64,000 nucleotides of DNA from positions 2,852,501-2,916,500 of the forward strand of contig NZ_CP043869.1 of the NCBI RefSeq assembly GCF_008630635.1. Reading direction: 5' to 3'. The translations under genes and the position numbers were made by a program. Shown one piece after another: positions 1-10,692 of this stretch (positions are counted from its first letter, which is position 1; the number at the start of each line of letters is the position of its first letter). The notes under the pieces are model-generated. The model was not told the DNA's origin. It searched no databases and was given only the letters and a program-made list of their open reading frames with translations. Source of the DNA: Neptunomonas concharum. GTDB lineage: Bacteria; Pseudomonadota; Gammaproteobacteria; Pseudomonadales; Balneatricaceae.

Positions 1-148
1 TTGTACCATAGGGAACGCGCGCTGTATCCCCTAAATAGATCAGATCCTCCCCGGGTAATTGTGCTCTCAGCTCATTAAGAACAGATAAACCTCCAACACC
101 CGAGTCAAATACGCCTATCGGTTTTCGAGCAGCCTCTTTTAGGCTCAT
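1..148 (-). CDS. murI: Glutamate racemase, N-terminal fragment (cut by window edge)
   Basis: Makes D-glutamate from L-glutamate in the cytoplasm for peptidoglycan. Only the first 49 codons are present; the gene runs off the left edge. The visible part carries the family N-terminal signature [15 protein letters not shown] (residues 10-24), including the catalytic-site Asp-Ser pair (D15, S16), and then [11 protein letters not shown] (38-48). The two catalytic cysteines lie outside the window. Its ATG overlaps the der stop codon in an ATGA arrangement, so it is probably translated with der. Identity is secure from the motifs; completeness cannot be judged. Confidence 0.9.
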   Translation of the reverse strand, partial: MSLKEAARKPIGVFDSGVGGLSVLNELRAQLPGEDLIYLGDTARVPYGT

Positions 149-1566
149 TTTTTACGTGCTTTTTTGACTGCCTGCTTTTTCATATCTTTAATATGTTTTT
201 TGAGGCGCTCTTTCTTCGCTTTTTGTCTCGCTGTTAGCAAGTTGCGCTTCCCGGCAAAAGGGTTATCGCCCGTTTTAAATTCAAAGCGCACAGGCGTACC
301 ACGAATCTTAAGCACTTTTGTAAACTTATTTTGCAGGTAGCGTTTATAGGAATTGGGGAGCTGATCCGTTTGATTACCATGAACAACAATAATCGGCGGA
401 TTTGAGCCTCCTTGGTGGGCATAACGTAGTTTGATTCGACGCCCTGCTACCTGAGGTGGCTGATGATCTGCAACGATGTCTTCTAACAACAGCGTTAGGC
501 GATTAGTCGCCCACTTAGCCATGGCACAATCATAGGCCTCATTGATAGAAGCATACATATCGCCGACGCCACTACCATGCAAGGCTGAGATAAAATGAAA
601 GCGGGCAAACGCTGCGAATTCCAAGCGACGCTGGATTTGCTCTTTTACTGCCTTTTTTTGCTCTTCATCCATACCATCCCATTTATTGAGCGCAACAACC
701 AAAGCTCGCCCCGTATCCATAACAAAACCCAGCATATGTAGGTCTTGATCGGTGACACCTTGTCTCGCATCAATAACGAGAACAACCACATTGGCATCTT
801 TAATAGCCTGCAATGTTTTGATGATAGAGAATTTCTCAATGACTTCACGGACATTTTTACGACGTCTAACACCGGCCGTATCAATCAATGTATAAGCCTG
901 CCCTTCTCGCTCATACGGTATATAGATACTATCTCGTGTTGTTCCGGCCTCATCATAAACAACCACCCTTTCTTCACCTAGAAGACGGTTGACCAATGTC
1001 GACTTACCCACATTGGGGCGTCCAACAATTGCAATCCTAACCCCGGTGGAAGTACGGCTATCTATGTCATCAGCATCAGGAAAGTCTGCCAAGGAGGTAT
1101 CGATAAGGGAGCGAACGCCTCTATTGTGGGCAGCCGCTATAGGAATAGGCTCACCTAAACCCAAGGTATGGAAATCAGACATCGCGACATCGGGATCTGT
1201 CCCATCTGTCTTATTGACGACCAGATAAGCTGTTTTTCCTGAGCGACGAAGATGGTCAGCGATCATTTCATCAGCAGGGATTAAGCCGGAACGCCCATCA
1301 ACGATAAAGAAAACAGCATCAGCTTCCTCAATCGCCTGCAAGGACTGCCGAGCCATTTCAAAATCAATACCCTGCTCATCACCTGTTATGCCGCCAGTAT
1401 CGATGACAATGTATGCTCGATCTCCCGTCTTTCCTTCTCCATATTTGCGGTCACGCGTTACACCTGGCATATCGGCAACAAGCGCATCACGAGACTTAGT
1501 CAGGCGATTAAAAAGCGTAGACTTTCCTACATTAGGGCGCCCAACGAGAGCAATAACAGGTAGCAT
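145..1566 (-). CDS. der: Ribosome-assembly GTPase Der (EngA)
   Basis: Essential double GTPase for 50S subunit assembly. At 473 residues it shows two tandem G domains, each with the P-loop GRPNVGKS (residues 9-16 and 182-189). The first domain has DTGG (56-59) and NKTD (118-121); the second has DTAG and NKWD. A KH-like domain and a lysine-rich tail ending KKARKK follow, as in the family. It is the last gene of the conserved hisS-yfgM-bamB-der cluster and overlaps the murI start downstream. Length and motifs are normal. Confidence 0.98.
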   Translation of the reverse strand: MLPVIALVGRPNVGKSTLFNRLTKSRDALVADMPGVTRDRKYGEGKTGDRAYIVIDTGGITGDEQGIDFEMARQSLQAIEEADAVFFIVDGRSGLIPADEMIADHLRRSGKTAYLVVNKTDGTDPDVAMSDFHTLGLGEPIPIAAAHNRGVRSLIDTSLADFPDADDIDSRTSTGVRIAIVGRPNVGKSTLVNRLLGEERVVVYDEAGTTRDSIYIPYEREGQAYTLIDTAGVRRRKNVREVIEKFSIIKTLQAIKDANVVVLVIDARQGVTDQDLHMLGFVMDTGRALVVALNKWDGMDEEQKKAVKEQIQRRLEFAAFARFHFISALHGSGVGDMYASINEAYDCAMAKWATNRLTLLLEDIVADHQPPQVAGRRIKLRYAHQGGSNPPIIVVHGNQTDQLPNSYKRYLQNKFTKVLKIRGTPVRFEFKTGDNPFAGKRNLLTARQKAKKERLKKHIKDMKKQAVKKARKK

Positions 1567-1631
1567 TATCGATTACCAAATAAATGTGTGGCACCTCAGT
1601 AGAGTAGTGCCACTAAAATTAAAACGGCTAA

Positions 1632-2771
1632 CTAGTTAAGTGTTAGCGCAAAAAGACGTCCCGCATCCGTTAGCACGTACAAGACTTCATCTTTAGATTT
1701 CATATCGCCAGTGAGCCCAGAACCTGCATCGAACCGCGCCACAAAGTGACCGTCAATTTGCGACATGAAGTGGATAAAACCTTCGCGATCACCAACAGCA
1801 ACCGTATTACCAATCACGGCAGGAGAGTTTATTTGACGATTCTCTAATTGAGACTGTTTCCAAACGCTAGCGGCACTACGGCTATCAAGAGCCTGAACAT
1901 GATCGTTCGCTTCGCTGACATAAATATTGCCAAAGCCTGCTGCTAAACTCCGATAGCTGGACATTTTTTTCGCCCATAGCGTCTGTGCGTTAAATGGGTT
2001 AATCGCTACAAGCTGCCCCTGAAAGCTGGGGATATAGATAACATTCTCAAACAATAACGGTTTCCCATCAACATCGGTCATGCGCTCCAACTCTGAACGC
2101 CCCTCAGGGATAGAAATACTCTGTTCCCAAAGCACTCCGCCATCGGTGTTATCTAAAGCGACAAACTTACCGTTGTCCAAACCCGCCAATGTAACATCGA
2201 GGGCAACGAGAGGAGAGCTTGTGCCTCTGAGCGTCAGCCGTGGCAATGTCGTATCATAAGACCAACGCACTTCTCCACTGTCGCCTTCTAAAGCGATAAT
2301 TTTGCCATTAATCAGCTGAACAACGACCAATTCGTTATTTAATTGAGGTTCTGAGGCTACTTCTGAGGTTAATTGTGATCGCCACAACTCCTCGCCCGTC
2401 GTCGCATCCAAACTAATCACAACGCCAGCTTCTGTTACAACCACAGCCTTACCGCTGCCAGCGCCAACACCTGCGAGCAAGGACTGCTCCAACTCTACAG
2501 ACCACAATTTACTGCCGGTTTCTTCATCAAATGCCGCTACCTTTCCATCTGCCGACATAGCAAAAACTCGGCCATCAATTATAGATGGAACCACTTGGTG
2601 AAATTTATCACCTGGGCCATTACCCACATCAGCAGACCAGCGAACGACCACTTGTTTTTCTGAAGTGAAATCGACAAGTTCATTGGGTTTAACCTCATCC
2701 GAACCTCCCCAGAACCCACACCCAGCAAGCGCCATTCCCATAAAAGCAACAAAAGTAAAGCGGCGTAACAT
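1632..2771 (-). CDS. bamB: Outer-membrane assembly lipoprotein BamB
   Basis: Lipoprotein subunit of the BAM complex that inserts beta-barrel proteins into the outer membrane. The chosen ATG gives MLRRFTFVAFMGMALAGC, a signal peptide with a LAGC lipobox, and sits behind a GAGGGATAAGG ribosome site; longer in-frame starts would bury the signal. The mature part is a PQQ-like beta-propeller with repeated blades such as GKVAAFDEETGSKLW and GEELW. The 379-residue precursor is typical. The start lies 4 bases after the yfgM stop, so the two are co-transcribed. Confidence 0.95.
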   Translation of the reverse strand: MLRRFTFVAFMGMALAGCGFWGGSDEVKPNELVDFTSEKQVVVRWSADVGNGPGDKFHQVVPSIIDGRVFAMSADGKVAAFDEETGSKLWSVELEQSLLAGVGAGSGKAVVVTEAGVVISLDATTGEELWRSQLTSEVASEPQLNNELVVVQLINGKIIALEGDSGEVRWSYDTTLPRLTLRGTSSPLVALDVTLAGLDNGKFVALDNTDGGVLWEQSISIPEGRSELERMTDVDGKPLLFENVIYIPSFQGQLVAINPFNAQTLWAKKMSSYRSLAAGFGNIYVSEANDHVQALDSRSAASVWKQSQLENRQINSPAVIGNTVAVGDREGFIHFMSQIDGHFVARFDAGSGLTGDMKSKDEVLYVLTDAGRLFALTLN

Positions 2772-2775
2772 AACC

Positions 2776-3429
2776 TTATCCCTCGTTTGAAACAGCCAAA
2801 TCTTCAAGTTTAATAGTCAACAGAGGACGCACTTGCGAAGACTCTGATAGTGCTTTCTGGTAAGCAGCTCTTGCTTCTGTCATACGCCCTGCAGAGCGTA
2901 GCAGGTCACCTTTCAACTCATTGGCGGAGCTTTGAAACTCGCCAGCAGTAACATTACCTAACGCCTCCAAACCTTTTTCAAATTCATCCGTTGCCTGGTA
3001 TATACGCGCTTTGCGCATATAAGCAATTTGGCGCATCTCTTCGGTAGGGTTATGATTTAATATCCAGTCCAGTTCAGCTAGAGCAACATCATACTTTTCC
3101 TGCTGAACAGCCACTTTTGCCATCAACAATGCCGCAAAACGGGCATACTCTGTCGACTCATGCTCTGTCTTCAACTGATCAGCAAGGTGCTGACTTGTAC
3201 TTAACTCATCAGCCGAACTTTGACTAACACCTATCTCCACCGCATCGATGAGATTCTGATAGGCCACTGAAGCGGCCTCAGCATCATTGTGTTGCTTTTG
3301 TTGCCAAGTTTTCCAACCAAACACACCACTCAATGCAATAGCTATTGCAATTACCAGTGACTTGCCATTTTCTTTCCACCAGTTTTTTAGCGCTTCAACC
3401 TGCTCTTCTTCAGTACGCATTTCAGACAC
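2776..3429 (-). CDS. yfgM: YfgM family inner-membrane TPR protein
   Basis: Membrane-anchored periplasmic protein; in E. coli YfgM associates with the SecYEG translocon and the chaperone PpiD. A short acidic N-terminus is followed by one membrane segment (about residues 22-40, SLVIAIAIALSGVFGW) and a TPR-like helical periplasmic domain. I chose a GTG start at 3429 because a GGAG lies 7 bases before it; an ATG at 3420 is the alternative, while a TTG at 3435 would sit almost on the GGAG. Flanked by hisS and bamB as in other gammaproteobacteria. Confidence 0.9.
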   Translation of the reverse strand: MSEMRTEEEQVEALKNWWKENGKSLVIAIAIALSGVFGWKTWQQKQHNDAEAASVAYQNLIDAVEIGVSQSSADELSTSQHLADQLKTEHESTEYARFAALLMAKVAVQQEKYDVALAELDWILNHNPTEEMRQIAYMRKARIYQATDEFEKGLEALGNVTAGEFQSSANELKGDLLRSAGRMTEARAAYQKALSESSQVRPLLTIKLEDLAVSNEG

Positions 3430-3455
3430 AGTCAATCTCCAGCTATCACAATGTA

Positions 3456-4724
3456 TTAGGCGTGCGGTTGCTTCTTAGCAATCAACTGCACTAACTCAGA
3501 TAAATTAACGTTAGTATACACTTCATCATCAGCCCATAACGTAGCACTTACCACAGAGTCTGATAATTTTAGCATTACCACTAAAGGAGCCCCGGTTTGG
3601 CGCGCCTTATTGTTTATATTTTTCAAACCTGCGCAGTGAGTCCTCACCCTCAAATTAGGTAACTCATCACGTAGGTGCTCGGCAAAGCACAGGGCCTCAT
3701 TTTGGACATCTTTGTGTTCTGCCGCCAAGTAGAGATCAAAATGCCCCTTCTCTGAAGAAGGGATCGCATCCAGCGTTTCCAGCAGTAGCACCAAGCGCTC
3801 CACACCCATGGCAAAACCGACCGCTGGTGTAGCCTTACCGCCTAACTGCTGAACAAGCCCATCATAGCGCCCACCCGCACAAACCGTACCTTGTGCGCCA
3901 AGTTTATCTGTAACCCATTCAAATACAGTCTTACAGTAGTAGTCTAGCCCTCTGACCAATCGTGGATTAAGGGTGTAGCGGATGCCGGCTTGATCCAACA
4001 GTGCCGTTAAACGCGCAAAGTGCTCTTTTGAATCATCATCTAGATAGTCAGACAGTACAGGCGCATTTTGCAAGATTGCCTGCGTCGTTTCACTTTTGCT
4101 ATCCAAAATACGAAGCGGGTTCGTTCCTAAACGACGCTGACTATCTTCATCAAGTTGATCACTAAATTCGTTTAAATAGGTAACTAGATCCTCTTTGAAA
4201 CGCTGACGGCTTTCGTTACTACCAAGCGAATTCAACTGCAAGGTTACTGCATCTAAAATACCAAGGCGCTTCCATAAACGCGCACTAAGCATAATAACTT
4301 CGGCATCAATATCGGCAGACGACATACCAAATGTTTCAACGCCAATTTGGTGAAATTGACGATAACGCCCTTTTTGGGGCTTTTCATATCGAAACATCGG
4401 CCCTTGATACCATAACCGTTGCGTTTGATTAAAAAGCAACCCGTGCTCTTCACCCGCGCGTACGCAACCAGCTGTACCTTCAGGTCGTAAAGTTAAGCTC
4501 TCCCCGTTACGATCCTCAAAGGTGTACATCTCTTTTTCTACAATATCCGTAACTTCACCAATAGAGCGTTTGAACAGTTCTGTTTGTTCTACAATCGGCA
4601 TACGAATTTCACTGTAGCCATAAGAGGACAATACAGCTGTTACTTGGCGTTCTAAATATTGCCATGCAGGTGTTGCTTCAGGAAGAATATCATTCATTCC
4701 TCGGATTGCTTTTACTTTAGCCAA
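3456..4724 (-). CDS. hisS: Histidyl-tRNA synthetase
   Basis: Class II synthetase charging tRNA-His. The N-terminus [16 protein letters not shown] matches the family, including the conserved IRGMND stretch. The histidine-binding boxes [15 protein letters not shown] and AGGRYDGLV are intact, and the C-terminal anticodon-binding domain is present. At 422 residues it is the usual length. The only start that keeps the conserved N-terminus is a TTG, since no ATG or GTG lies in frame upstream, so this essential gene uses a UUG start. It follows rodZ directly (22-base gap), the position where ispG normally sits. Confidence 0.97.
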   Translation of the reverse strand: MAKVKAIRGMNDILPEATPAWQYLERQVTAVLSSYGYSEIRMPIVEQTELFKRSIGEVTDIVEKEMYTFEDRNGESLTLRPEGTAGCVRAGEEHGLLFNQTQRLWYQGPMFRYEKPQKGRYRQFHQIGVETFGMSSADIDAEVIMLSARLWKRLGILDAVTLQLNSLGSNESRQRFKEDLVTYLNEFSDQLDEDSQRRLGTNPLRILDSKSETTQAILQNAPVLSDYLDDDSKEHFARLTALLDQAGIRYTLNPRLVRGLDYYCKTVFEWVTDKLGAQGTVCAGGRYDGLVQQLGGKATPAVGFAMGVERLVLLLETLDAIPSSEKGHFDLYLAAEHKDVQNEALCFAEHLRDELPNLRVRTHCAGLKNINNKARQTGAPLVVMLKLSDSVVSATLWADDEVYTNVNLSELVQLIAKKQPHA

Positions 4725-4746
4725 ACTTACAACTCTCTCTTCTAAC

Positions 4747-5712
4747 TTACGGCAAAGTCAATTTAGCTACATTCTTATTAGTAAATGGCGCCAAATCGAT
4801 CACTTTGCTGTTATAACTAATACTTTCAACACTCGACACTCGCCCAATCAATATACTTAATGGTTCTTGGCCTTTAAGCTCAAGCGTTTGACCTTTTCGT
4901 TTTGCGTTATTAAACAAGGTCCGGCCATTAGCGTTTTTGACGGTAACCCAACACTCACCGGAGAATAGGATATTCAATCCCTCTAACTTGGCTACTTCAG
5001 CTGAACTCGTATCAGCGACCTCGTTCTCCTCCTCTATGGGAAGCACTTCGGAACCCTCATCCTGCACTTCACTAGAAATTTCAGCATCCTCAGCAGCCAA
5101 CTGACTCTGAAGTTGTGCAGCCTCTTCATCGCTTAAATATTTAGGCTCTTCTTCCTCTAGCAAAGCATCGGCCGGCTGAGCATCAGTCACTTCAGGCTCA
5201 TCTACCAATTGAGGCAAGATTAGCGTATTTCCATCTGCAGTCTCAACGGAGAGCGCTGGGGTCATTGCGGCAACAGGCTCGGCAGGGGGCGCTAGACCAT
5301 ATTGTGTTTTCCACCACCACACAACAGCCGCAATCACCAGCACTAAAAAAAACCAACCAGACCAGCGCATCACCGGATCACCCAGTTTTACTTGCTGCTG
5401 TACTTTGGAAACCGACTTTATATTGTTTTTTTGGCAGGAGCCGCCATAAATACAATCAAAAGCACTGATAATAGGCTCGGCATCCGTGTGCACTACCTTC
5501 GCATAGCTTCGCACATAGCCTCTTGCAAATACCAAGCTTGGTAACTTTTCAAACGCACCTTCTTCAATCCATTGTATATAGCGGACAGGCAGGTGCAGCT
5601 CTTCTGCAATAGCTTGCTGGCTGTAACCTTGGGCCTCTCGCGCTATAACCAAACGTTCTCCGGGAAACCTGTTGGAGTCTTGTTCAATACTCTCATCTGG
5701 CATACTACTCAC
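4747..5712 (-). CDS. rodZ: Cytoskeleton protein RodZ
   Basis: Bitopic morphogenesis protein that links MreB filaments to the wall-synthesis machinery. It has an N-terminal Xre-like helix-turn-helix (residues ~17-80, [20 protein letters not shown]), one membrane segment near 118-135 ([18 protein letters not shown]), a long acidic periplasmic linker and a C-terminal beta domain (DUF4115-like) ending near [12 protein letters not shown] start makes a GTGA overlap with the pilW stop; an ATG three codons later is the alternative. Length of 321 is normal. Confidence 0.93.
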   Translation of the reverse strand: MSSMPDESIEQDSNRFPGERLVIAREAQGYSQQAIAEELHLPVRYIQWIEEGAFEKLPSLVFARGYVRSYAKVVHTDAEPIISAFDCIYGGSCQKNNIKSVSKVQQQVKLGDPVMRWSGWFFLVLVIAAVVWWWKTQYGLAPPAEPVAAMTPALSVETADGNTLILPQLVDEPEVTDAQPADALLEEEEPKYLSDEEAAQLQSQLAAEDAEISSEVQDEGSEVLPIEEENEVADTSSAEVAKLEGLNILFSGECWVTVKNANGRTLFNNAKRKGQTLELKGQEPLSILIGRVSSVESISYNSKVIDLAPFTNKNVAKLTLP

Positions 5713-6503
5713 CGGGCTGACTCCTTATACTGTTTGTACTCATCAGATTCAGGAAATAAATTTTTAAGCAACAAAGCATACGTTGCAGCAGAGCTAGACT
5801 TACCTTTCTCTCGTGCTAACTTAATACCCACCCACAAACTTTTTGCAGAGTGATTAACACGCTTGGCATTAATCATCTCTGTGAACTGGGTAAAGTAACG
5901 ATCAGCCATTGGTAGATCACCTTTAGCAAGGTGTAAATCAGCTAACGCCACTAAGGGTACTGGGCGTGCCCCTCCACTCTTCAAGGAGCGTTCAAATGCG
6001 TGCATCGCCGGTTCTACCTGTTGAATCTCCAAGTAGCAGCGTCCTAAATTCTCAAACGTTTGGGCACGATTGCTATAAAACGGGTCTTGCGTAGCTGTTG
6101 CTAACTGTTCACACGCTTCTTTGTAGCGTTCTTGAGAGAACAAAAAAGCACCATAGTTATTATGAAACATTGCCGACGAGCCGTCTAAAGCTATTGCTTT
6201 CTTATAGTACTGCTCCGCTAGTTCCAGTTCCGACTCCACTTGAAATATAAGCGCCAGCGCATTATATGCCGGTGCGTAATCTTCGTTAATATCCAGCGCC
6301 TTCTGCACCGCAGCCTTTGCGCTTACTGTATCTCGACCTTGCAGGTATTGAAGCCCTAACGTCGTATAGGCCTGCAAAGCAGACTCAGAAGAGACCGTAT
6401 TTTTGTTGATAGCAACAGACTCTGTTTGCATCCCACTACAGCCTGATAATACGCCGACAGCCGCAAACATTAAAACACTGATAATCCTATGATGATATTT
6501 CAC
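5709..6503 (-). CDS. pilW: Type IV pilus biogenesis/stability lipoprotein PilW (PilF)
   Basis: TPR pilotin lipoprotein; the family helps place and multimerise the PilQ secretin. The signal peptide ends in a lipobox (VLSGCSG, Cys ~22), followed by TPR units, e.g. APAYNALALIFQVESELELA and AMFHNNYGAFLFSQERYKEA. The GTG start is supported by a GGAGG four bases upstream. In pseudomonads the same gene lies between rlmN and rodZ. No other pilus genes are in the window, so a pilus role here is inferred from family and synteny. Confidence 0.9.
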   Translation of the reverse strand: MKYHHRIISVLMFAAVGVLSGCSGMQTESVAINKNTVSSESALQAYTTLGLQYLQGRDTVSAKAAVQKALDINEDYAPAYNALALIFQVESELELAEQYYKKAIALDGSSAMFHNNYGAFLFSQERYKEACEQLATATQDPFYSNRAQTFENLGRCYLEIQQVEPAMHAFERSLKSGGARPVPLVALADLHLAKGDLPMADRYFTQFTEMINAKRVNHSAKSLWVGIKLAREKGKSSSAATYALLLKNLFPESDEYKQYKESAR

Positions 6504-6522
6504 ATGGCCTCCTTTATGAGCG

Positions 6523-7656
6523 TCATACAGGTTTTATTACTTGCACAACACTCTCTTCTGCCAACGGTATATATTTTTGACTACGTCTGGTGCGATCTTC
6601 CACTTGCCCCACCAACTGCCCACAAGCCGCATCAATTTCATCACCCCGGGTGCGACGTACTGTGGTCAACACACCCGCCTTTAACATCAACTGCTTGAAA
6701 CGCTGAATACTCTCTTCCGATGGACGCTGATACCCTGAATTAGGAAAAGGATTAAACGGTATCAGGTTTAGTTTACAGGGCACCTGTTTAAGCAACTTTC
6801 CGAGTTCCCTCGCATGTGCAGGCAAATCATTCACACCATCAATCAAGGTATATTCTATAGTTATAACACGTCTATCATTGAGGTTATCCAGATATCGATT
6901 ACAAGCTGCAATTAATTCCTTAATCGGGTAACGCTTATTAATTGGAACCAGCTGATCTCTTAGCTCATCATTAGGTGCATGGAGAGAGATCGCCAGCGAA
7001 ACATCTGTTACTTCTTTTAATTTATCAATGGCGGGCACAACACCTGCTGTACTCAAAGTAACTCTTCGTTTTGACAAGCCGTATGCGTTATCTTCCATCA
7101 TAAGGCGGACAGCGCTAACCACATTATCAAAATTCATGAGCGGCTCGCCCATACCCATCAGTACAACATTAGTCACTCGACGAGGGCCTGCAGGATCCAT
7201 TGGACCGAAGGACTTGATCGCTATGCGCACCTGACCGATCACTTCAGCAGCTGAAAGATTCCGATTAAATCCCTGCTTGCCTGTAGAACAAAAACTGCAG
7301 TCCAACGAACAACCTACTTGGGATGAGATGCACAAAGTAGCCCGATCCCCCTCTGGGATCAGAACACTCTCTACACAGGAACCTCCATCTACACGAATAA
7401 CCCACTTTCGTGTTCCATCTTTTGAGATATCTTGCATCACAACTTCAGGTTCACGAATTTCCGCCACCTGATTCAGTTTTTCACGTAAAGCTTTACTGAT
7501 ATTGGTCATATCATCAAAGCTTTCAGCGCCAAGCTGATGAATCCATTTCAATACCTGGGTCGCACGAAAACTTTTTTCGCCCAGTTCAGCAAAAAAGGTC
7601 TGTAGCTGCTCAGGCGACATACCTAGTAAATTGGTTTTAGTAATGGAGTCAGTCAT
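6523..7656 (-). CDS. rlmN: 23S rRNA A2503 / tRNA A37 C2-methyltransferase RlmN
   Basis: Radical-SAM enzyme that methylates A2503 of 23S rRNA and A37 of some tRNAs. The [4Fe-4S] motif CxxxCxxC is C116, C120, C123 ([10 protein letters not shown]), and the C-terminal catalytic cysteine is near 345 (IDAACGQL). SAM-binding GMGEP is present. At 377 residues it is full length. It sits between ndk and pilW as in Pseudomonas, and downstream of the isc operon that would supply its cluster. Confidence 0.97.
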   Translation of the reverse strand: MTDSITKTNLLGMSPEQLQTFFAELGEKSFRATQVLKWIHQLGAESFDDMTNISKALREKLNQVAEIREPEVVMQDISKDGTRKWVIRVDGGSCVESVLIPEGDRATLCISSQVGCSLDCSFCSTGKQGFNRNLSAAEVIGQVRIAIKSFGPMDPAGPRRVTNVVLMGMGEPLMNFDNVVSAVRLMMEDNAYGLSKRRVTLSTAGVVPAIDKLKEVTDVSLAISLHAPNDELRDQLVPINKRYPIKELIAACNRYLDNLNDRRVITIEYTLIDGVNDLPAHARELGKLLKQVPCKLNLIPFNPFPNSGYQRPSEESIQRFKQLMLKAGVLTTVRRTRGDEIDAACGQLVGQVEDRTRRSQKYIPLAEESVVQVIKPV

Positions 7657-7716
7657 TAGTGATTACCTACAAGAATTGTTTGGTGCACAAAAGAGTCTCT
7701 TGTGCACCAGCAAAGA

Positions 7717-8124
7717 TTACTTACCGAAGAAGTAAGCAATTTCGCGCTCAGCAGAAGCTGCCGAGTCAGAACCGTGAACAGCATTCGCGTCAATAGACTC
7801 AGCGAAGTCACGACGGATCGTACCTTCAGCTGCTTCTTTAGGGTTAGTAGCCCCCATTAAATCACGGTTTTTCAAGATAGCGCCTTCACCTTCCAGCACC
7901 TGAACAACCACAGGACCAGATGTCATAAAAGCAACAAGATCAGCAAAGAAAGGACGCTCTTTATGCTCAGCATAGAAGCCTTCAGCATCCGCCTGAGACA
8001 ACTGCTTCATTTGCATTTCAACGATTTTAAGGCCAGCTTTTTCAAAGCGAGACTCGATTTCGCCAATTACGTTTTTAGCCACAGCATCTGGCTTGATAAT
8101 AGATAGTGTGCGTTCAATCGCCAT
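7717..8124 (-). CDS. ndk: Nucleoside diphosphate kinase
   Basis: Transfers the gamma phosphate of ATP to other nucleoside diphosphates through a phosphohistidine. The active-site block NAVHGSDS places the catalytic histidine at residue 117; the N-terminal [12 protein letters not shown] is also characteristic. At 135 residues it is slightly shorter than the E. coli enzyme (143) but has all the core motifs. It has its own promoter candidate and follows the isc operon terminator, so it need not depend on the isc transcript. Confidence 0.98.
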   Translation of the reverse strand: MAIERTLSIIKPDAVAKNVIGEIESRFEKAGLKIVEMQMKQLSQADAEGFYAEHKERPFFADLVAFMTSGPVVVQVLEGEGAILKNRDLMGATNPKEAAEGTIRRDFAESIDANAVHGSDSAASAEREIAYFFGK

Positions 8125-8166
8125 CTTTATAGATCCCCTAAGAAGGTCATTTTCGAAAAACGCGCC

Positions 8167-8196
8167 ATTATACGCGAAGGGAGCCTCCCGTCACAA
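8167..8196 (-). promoter_or_regulatory. Putative sigma-70 promoter for ndk
   Basis: On the minus strand a perfect TATAAT (8167-8172) lies 18 bases from TTGTGA (8191-8196, four of six matches to the -35 consensus). It sits between the isc terminator and the ndk start, about 40 bases upstream of the ATG. Predicted only. Confidence 0.6.
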
Positions 8197-8202
8197 CACG
8201 CC

Positions 8203-8232
8203 AAAAAAACAGCCCGGGAAAACCGGGCTGTT
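8203..8232 (-). terminator. Rho-independent terminator of the isc operon
   Basis: A perfect 10-bp stem (AACAGCCCGG with CCGGGCTGTT) around a 5-base loop. On the minus strand it is followed by a run of seven T residues (8203-8209). It begins right after the iscX stop, so it should end the isc transcript. Confidence 0.9.
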
Positions 8233-8233
8233 A

Positions 8234-8434
8234 TTATTCAACTTCTTCGATCCACGCCATTTGGATCGCTTCCAAAATCTTTTCTCCGCATCGGTTTGGA
8301 TCATCATCAAACTCATCCAGTTCCATTACCTGCTGATAGAGATCAGGGAAACTAATTTTTATGGGGTCCTGCTGAGGATATTTCTCTGCCAGCCCAATGG
8401 CAATGTCATACACATCTGTCCACTTCAAACTCAC
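8234..8434 (-). CDS. iscX: Fe-S assembly protein IscX
   Basis: Small acidic partner of IscS and a regulator or iron adaptor of the Isc machine. The 66-residue product MSLKWTDVYDIA...WIEEVE follows the E. coli IscX pattern, with the conserved LKWTD start, FDDDP core and EKILEAI..W.EE end. The GTG start is fixed by homology and by a GGAGG six bases upstream; a longer frame to 8446 exists but adds non-homologous residues. Last gene of the isc operon. Confidence 0.95.
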   Translation of the reverse strand: MSLKWTDVYDIAIGLAEKYPQQDPIKISFPDLYQQVMELDEFDDDPNRCGEKILEAIQMAWIEEVE

Positions 8435-8457
8435 AACAGCCTCCACAAAAACAATGC

Positions 8458-8796
8458 TTAGTGACGTTCTGAAACCTGGTTGATCGTATAACGCGGAATT
8501 TCCACAACTAAATCAGCATCAGCAACACAGGCCTGACAGCTCAAACGAGATTCAGGCTCTAATCCCCAAGCCTTATCCAACATATCATCCTCAAGCTCAT
8601 CGGAGTCTTCTAGAGAGCTAAACCCCTCTCTCACAATGACATGACAAGTAGTACAAGCACAGGATTTTTCACAGGCATGCTCAATTTCAATACCATGTTC
8701 TAAGGCTGCATCACAGATAGTTACACCCGCCTCCACATCAATGACTTTCCCTTCGGGACAAAGTTCATCATGGGGTAGAAAAATTATTTGCGGCAC
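8458..8796 (-). CDS. fdx: Isc-type [2Fe-2S] ferredoxin
   Basis: Adrenodoxin-type ferredoxin that supplies electrons to cluster assembly on IscU. Cluster ligands are C42, C48, C51 and C87 (EHACEKSCACTTCHV and SCQAC). At 112 residues it is the usual size. It starts with GTG immediately after the hscA TAA stop, with an AGGAGGG site located inside the end of hscA, so translation is coupled. Confidence 0.97.
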   Translation of the reverse strand: MPQIIFLPHDELCPEGKVIDVEAGVTICDAALEHGIEIEHACEKSCACTTCHVIVREGFSSLEDSDELEDDMLDKAWGLEPESRLSCQACVADADLVVEIPRYTINQVSERH

Positions 8797-10674
8797 TTAC
8801 GAGCCCTCCTCAATTTCTTGAATACTATGTCCAGTGAGTGCTTTACGAATGCTGGCATCCATTCTGCGAGATGCGAATTCATCACTAACTTTAGCTAAAC
8901 GCTCTACACCTTGCTCTATATCACGAGACGAGCCAGAGCCCTTAAGTTGACGCAGAATATCCATTTCAGCATTGAGCTGCGTATATTCATCTTTTGTTAG
9001 CAACGCTTTATCTACGGACAACGCCTGATCTAAGGCAATCAATAAACGCTCAGCCTCTACCTGCTGTTCGCGCAGCGCTCGCTTTTCTTTATCTTCATCA
9101 GCAGAGGTATAAGATGCACGTAACATGTCTGCAATCTGCGTATCGTTTAAGCCATATGACGGCTTAACTTGAATACTACTCTCCACACCAGTCGATAACT
9201 CTTTCGCCTCAACCCCTAACAAACCATCCGCATCCACCTGAAAAGTAACACGAATCTTCGCAGCGCCTGCAGCCATCGGCGGTATACCATGCAACACAAA
9301 GCGCGACAAGGAGCGACAGTCTTCAACCAACTCACGCTCCCCTTGCAAGATATGAATAGCCATTGCTGTCTGCCCATCTTGATAGGTCGTAAATTCTTGT
9401 GCTCTAGCCACCGGGATAGGTGAATTACGATGAATAACTTTTTCTACCAACCCACCCATCGTCTCCAAGCCCAAGGACAAAGGGATTACATCAAGGAGCA
9501 GCATTTCTGAGTCAGGCTTATTTCCGGCGAGTACATCCGCTTGAATAGCCGCTCCTATCGCCACAACACGATCAGGATCAATATCCACATGCGGTTTTTT
9601 ACCAAACAACACCTCAACCTGCTCACGCACCTTCGGAACACGAGTTGAACCGCCAACAAGCACCACGTCCTGAATATCTGTTAACGCAAGCCCAGCATCT
9701 TTAACAACCTTCTTACATGCACGAACGGTTTTGTTGACCAAAGGCCCGATCAATTCATCAAAGCGCGTTCTCGAAACCGAGACAGATCTCTCTTGACCTG
9801 CAATTTCAAACGTTGCCCACGCTTCGTTTGCCGTGGTTAGCGCCTCTTTAACTGCTCTAGCCTGCTCCATAAACTGACGCGACAGCCCCGCTGTCATTTG
9901 CGCGCGAATATCTACCTGCTCAGCAAGCCACTCCGCTACAACGCCATCAAAGTCGTCGCCACCCAGCGCACTATCCCCGCCGGTAGCGAGCACTTCAAAT
10001 ACACCTTTATTCAACCTCAGGACAGAAACATCAAATGTGCCCCCACCCAGATCAAACACTAGGATGATACCATCGTCCTTTTGATCCAAACCGTAGGCAA
10101 CAGCCGCCGCCGTTGGCTCACTGAGCAGACGAAGTACGTTAATATTGGCCAACGTAGCTGCATCTTTTGTCGCTTGGCGCTGAGCTTCATCAAAATAGGC
10201 AGGCACAGTAATAACGGCCCCCACCAATTCCCCCTGAAGGGTTTCTTCAGCCCGCTCTAACAACACTTTTAATATCTCAGCTGAAACCTCAACAGGGCTC
10301 TTTGCACCCGACACCGTACGAATAAAAGGCATACCTGCTTCAGCAGACTCAAACTCATAAGGTAGCGTATCCCTAAAGGCAGTCACATCACCAATGCCAC
10401 GCCCCATCAGACGTTTAACCGAAACAATAGTGTTGTAAGGATCTGAAGCCGCATGAGCGCGTGCGTCATTACCAACAGCAACGCCACCTTCCTGAAGATA
10501 TCTCACAACAGATGGCAACAGATACTCACCCGCCTTATCTGGCAAGACAGACGCCTCTCCACTTCTAACTGTTGCGACCAGAGAGTTTGTAGTGCCCAAA
10601 TCAATACCAACCGCTAGGCGATGCTGATGAGGGACAGAACTTTGACCGGGTTCAGCAATTTGCAGTAAAGCCAT
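8797..10674 (-). CDS. hscA: Fe-S chaperone HscA (Hsp70 family)
   Basis: Specialised Hsp70 that, with HscB, releases the cluster from IscU. ATPase signatures are present: GIDLGTTNS near residue 23, [14 protein letters not shown] near 207 and [13 protein letters not shown] near 339, followed by a substrate-binding domain. At 625 residues it is within the HscA range and lacks the acidic EEVD-like tail of DnaK. Its expected client motif LPPVK is present in the neighbouring IscU. Confidence 0.97.
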   Translation of the reverse strand: MALLQIAEPGQSSVPHQHRLAVGIDLGTTNSLVATVRSGEASVLPDKAGEYLLPSVVRYLQEGGVAVGNDARAHAASDPYNTIVSVKRLMGRGIGDVTAFRDTLPYEFESAEAGMPFIRTVSGAKSPVEVSAEILKVLLERAEETLQGELVGAVITVPAYFDEAQRQATKDAATLANINVLRLLSEPTAAAVAYGLDQKDDGIILVFDLGGGTFDVSVLRLNKGVFEVLATGGDSALGGDDFDGVVAEWLAEQVDIRAQMTAGLSRQFMEQARAVKEALTTANEAWATFEIAGQERSVSVSRTRFDELIGPLVNKTVRACKKVVKDAGLALTDIQDVVLVGGSTRVPKVREQVEVLFGKKPHVDIDPDRVVAIGAAIQADVLAGNKPDSEMLLLDVIPLSLGLETMGGLVEKVIHRNSPIPVARAQEFTTYQDGQTAMAIHILQGERELVEDCRSLSRFVLHGIPPMAAGAAKIRVTFQVDADGLLGVEAKELSTGVESSIQVKPSYGLNDTQIADMLRASYTSADEDKEKRALREQQVEAERLLIALDQALSVDKALLTKDEYTQLNAEMDILRQLKGSGSSRDIEQGVERLAKVSDEFASRRMDASIRKALTGHSIQEIEEGS

Positions 10675-10692
10675 AATTAAATCATATACCTA

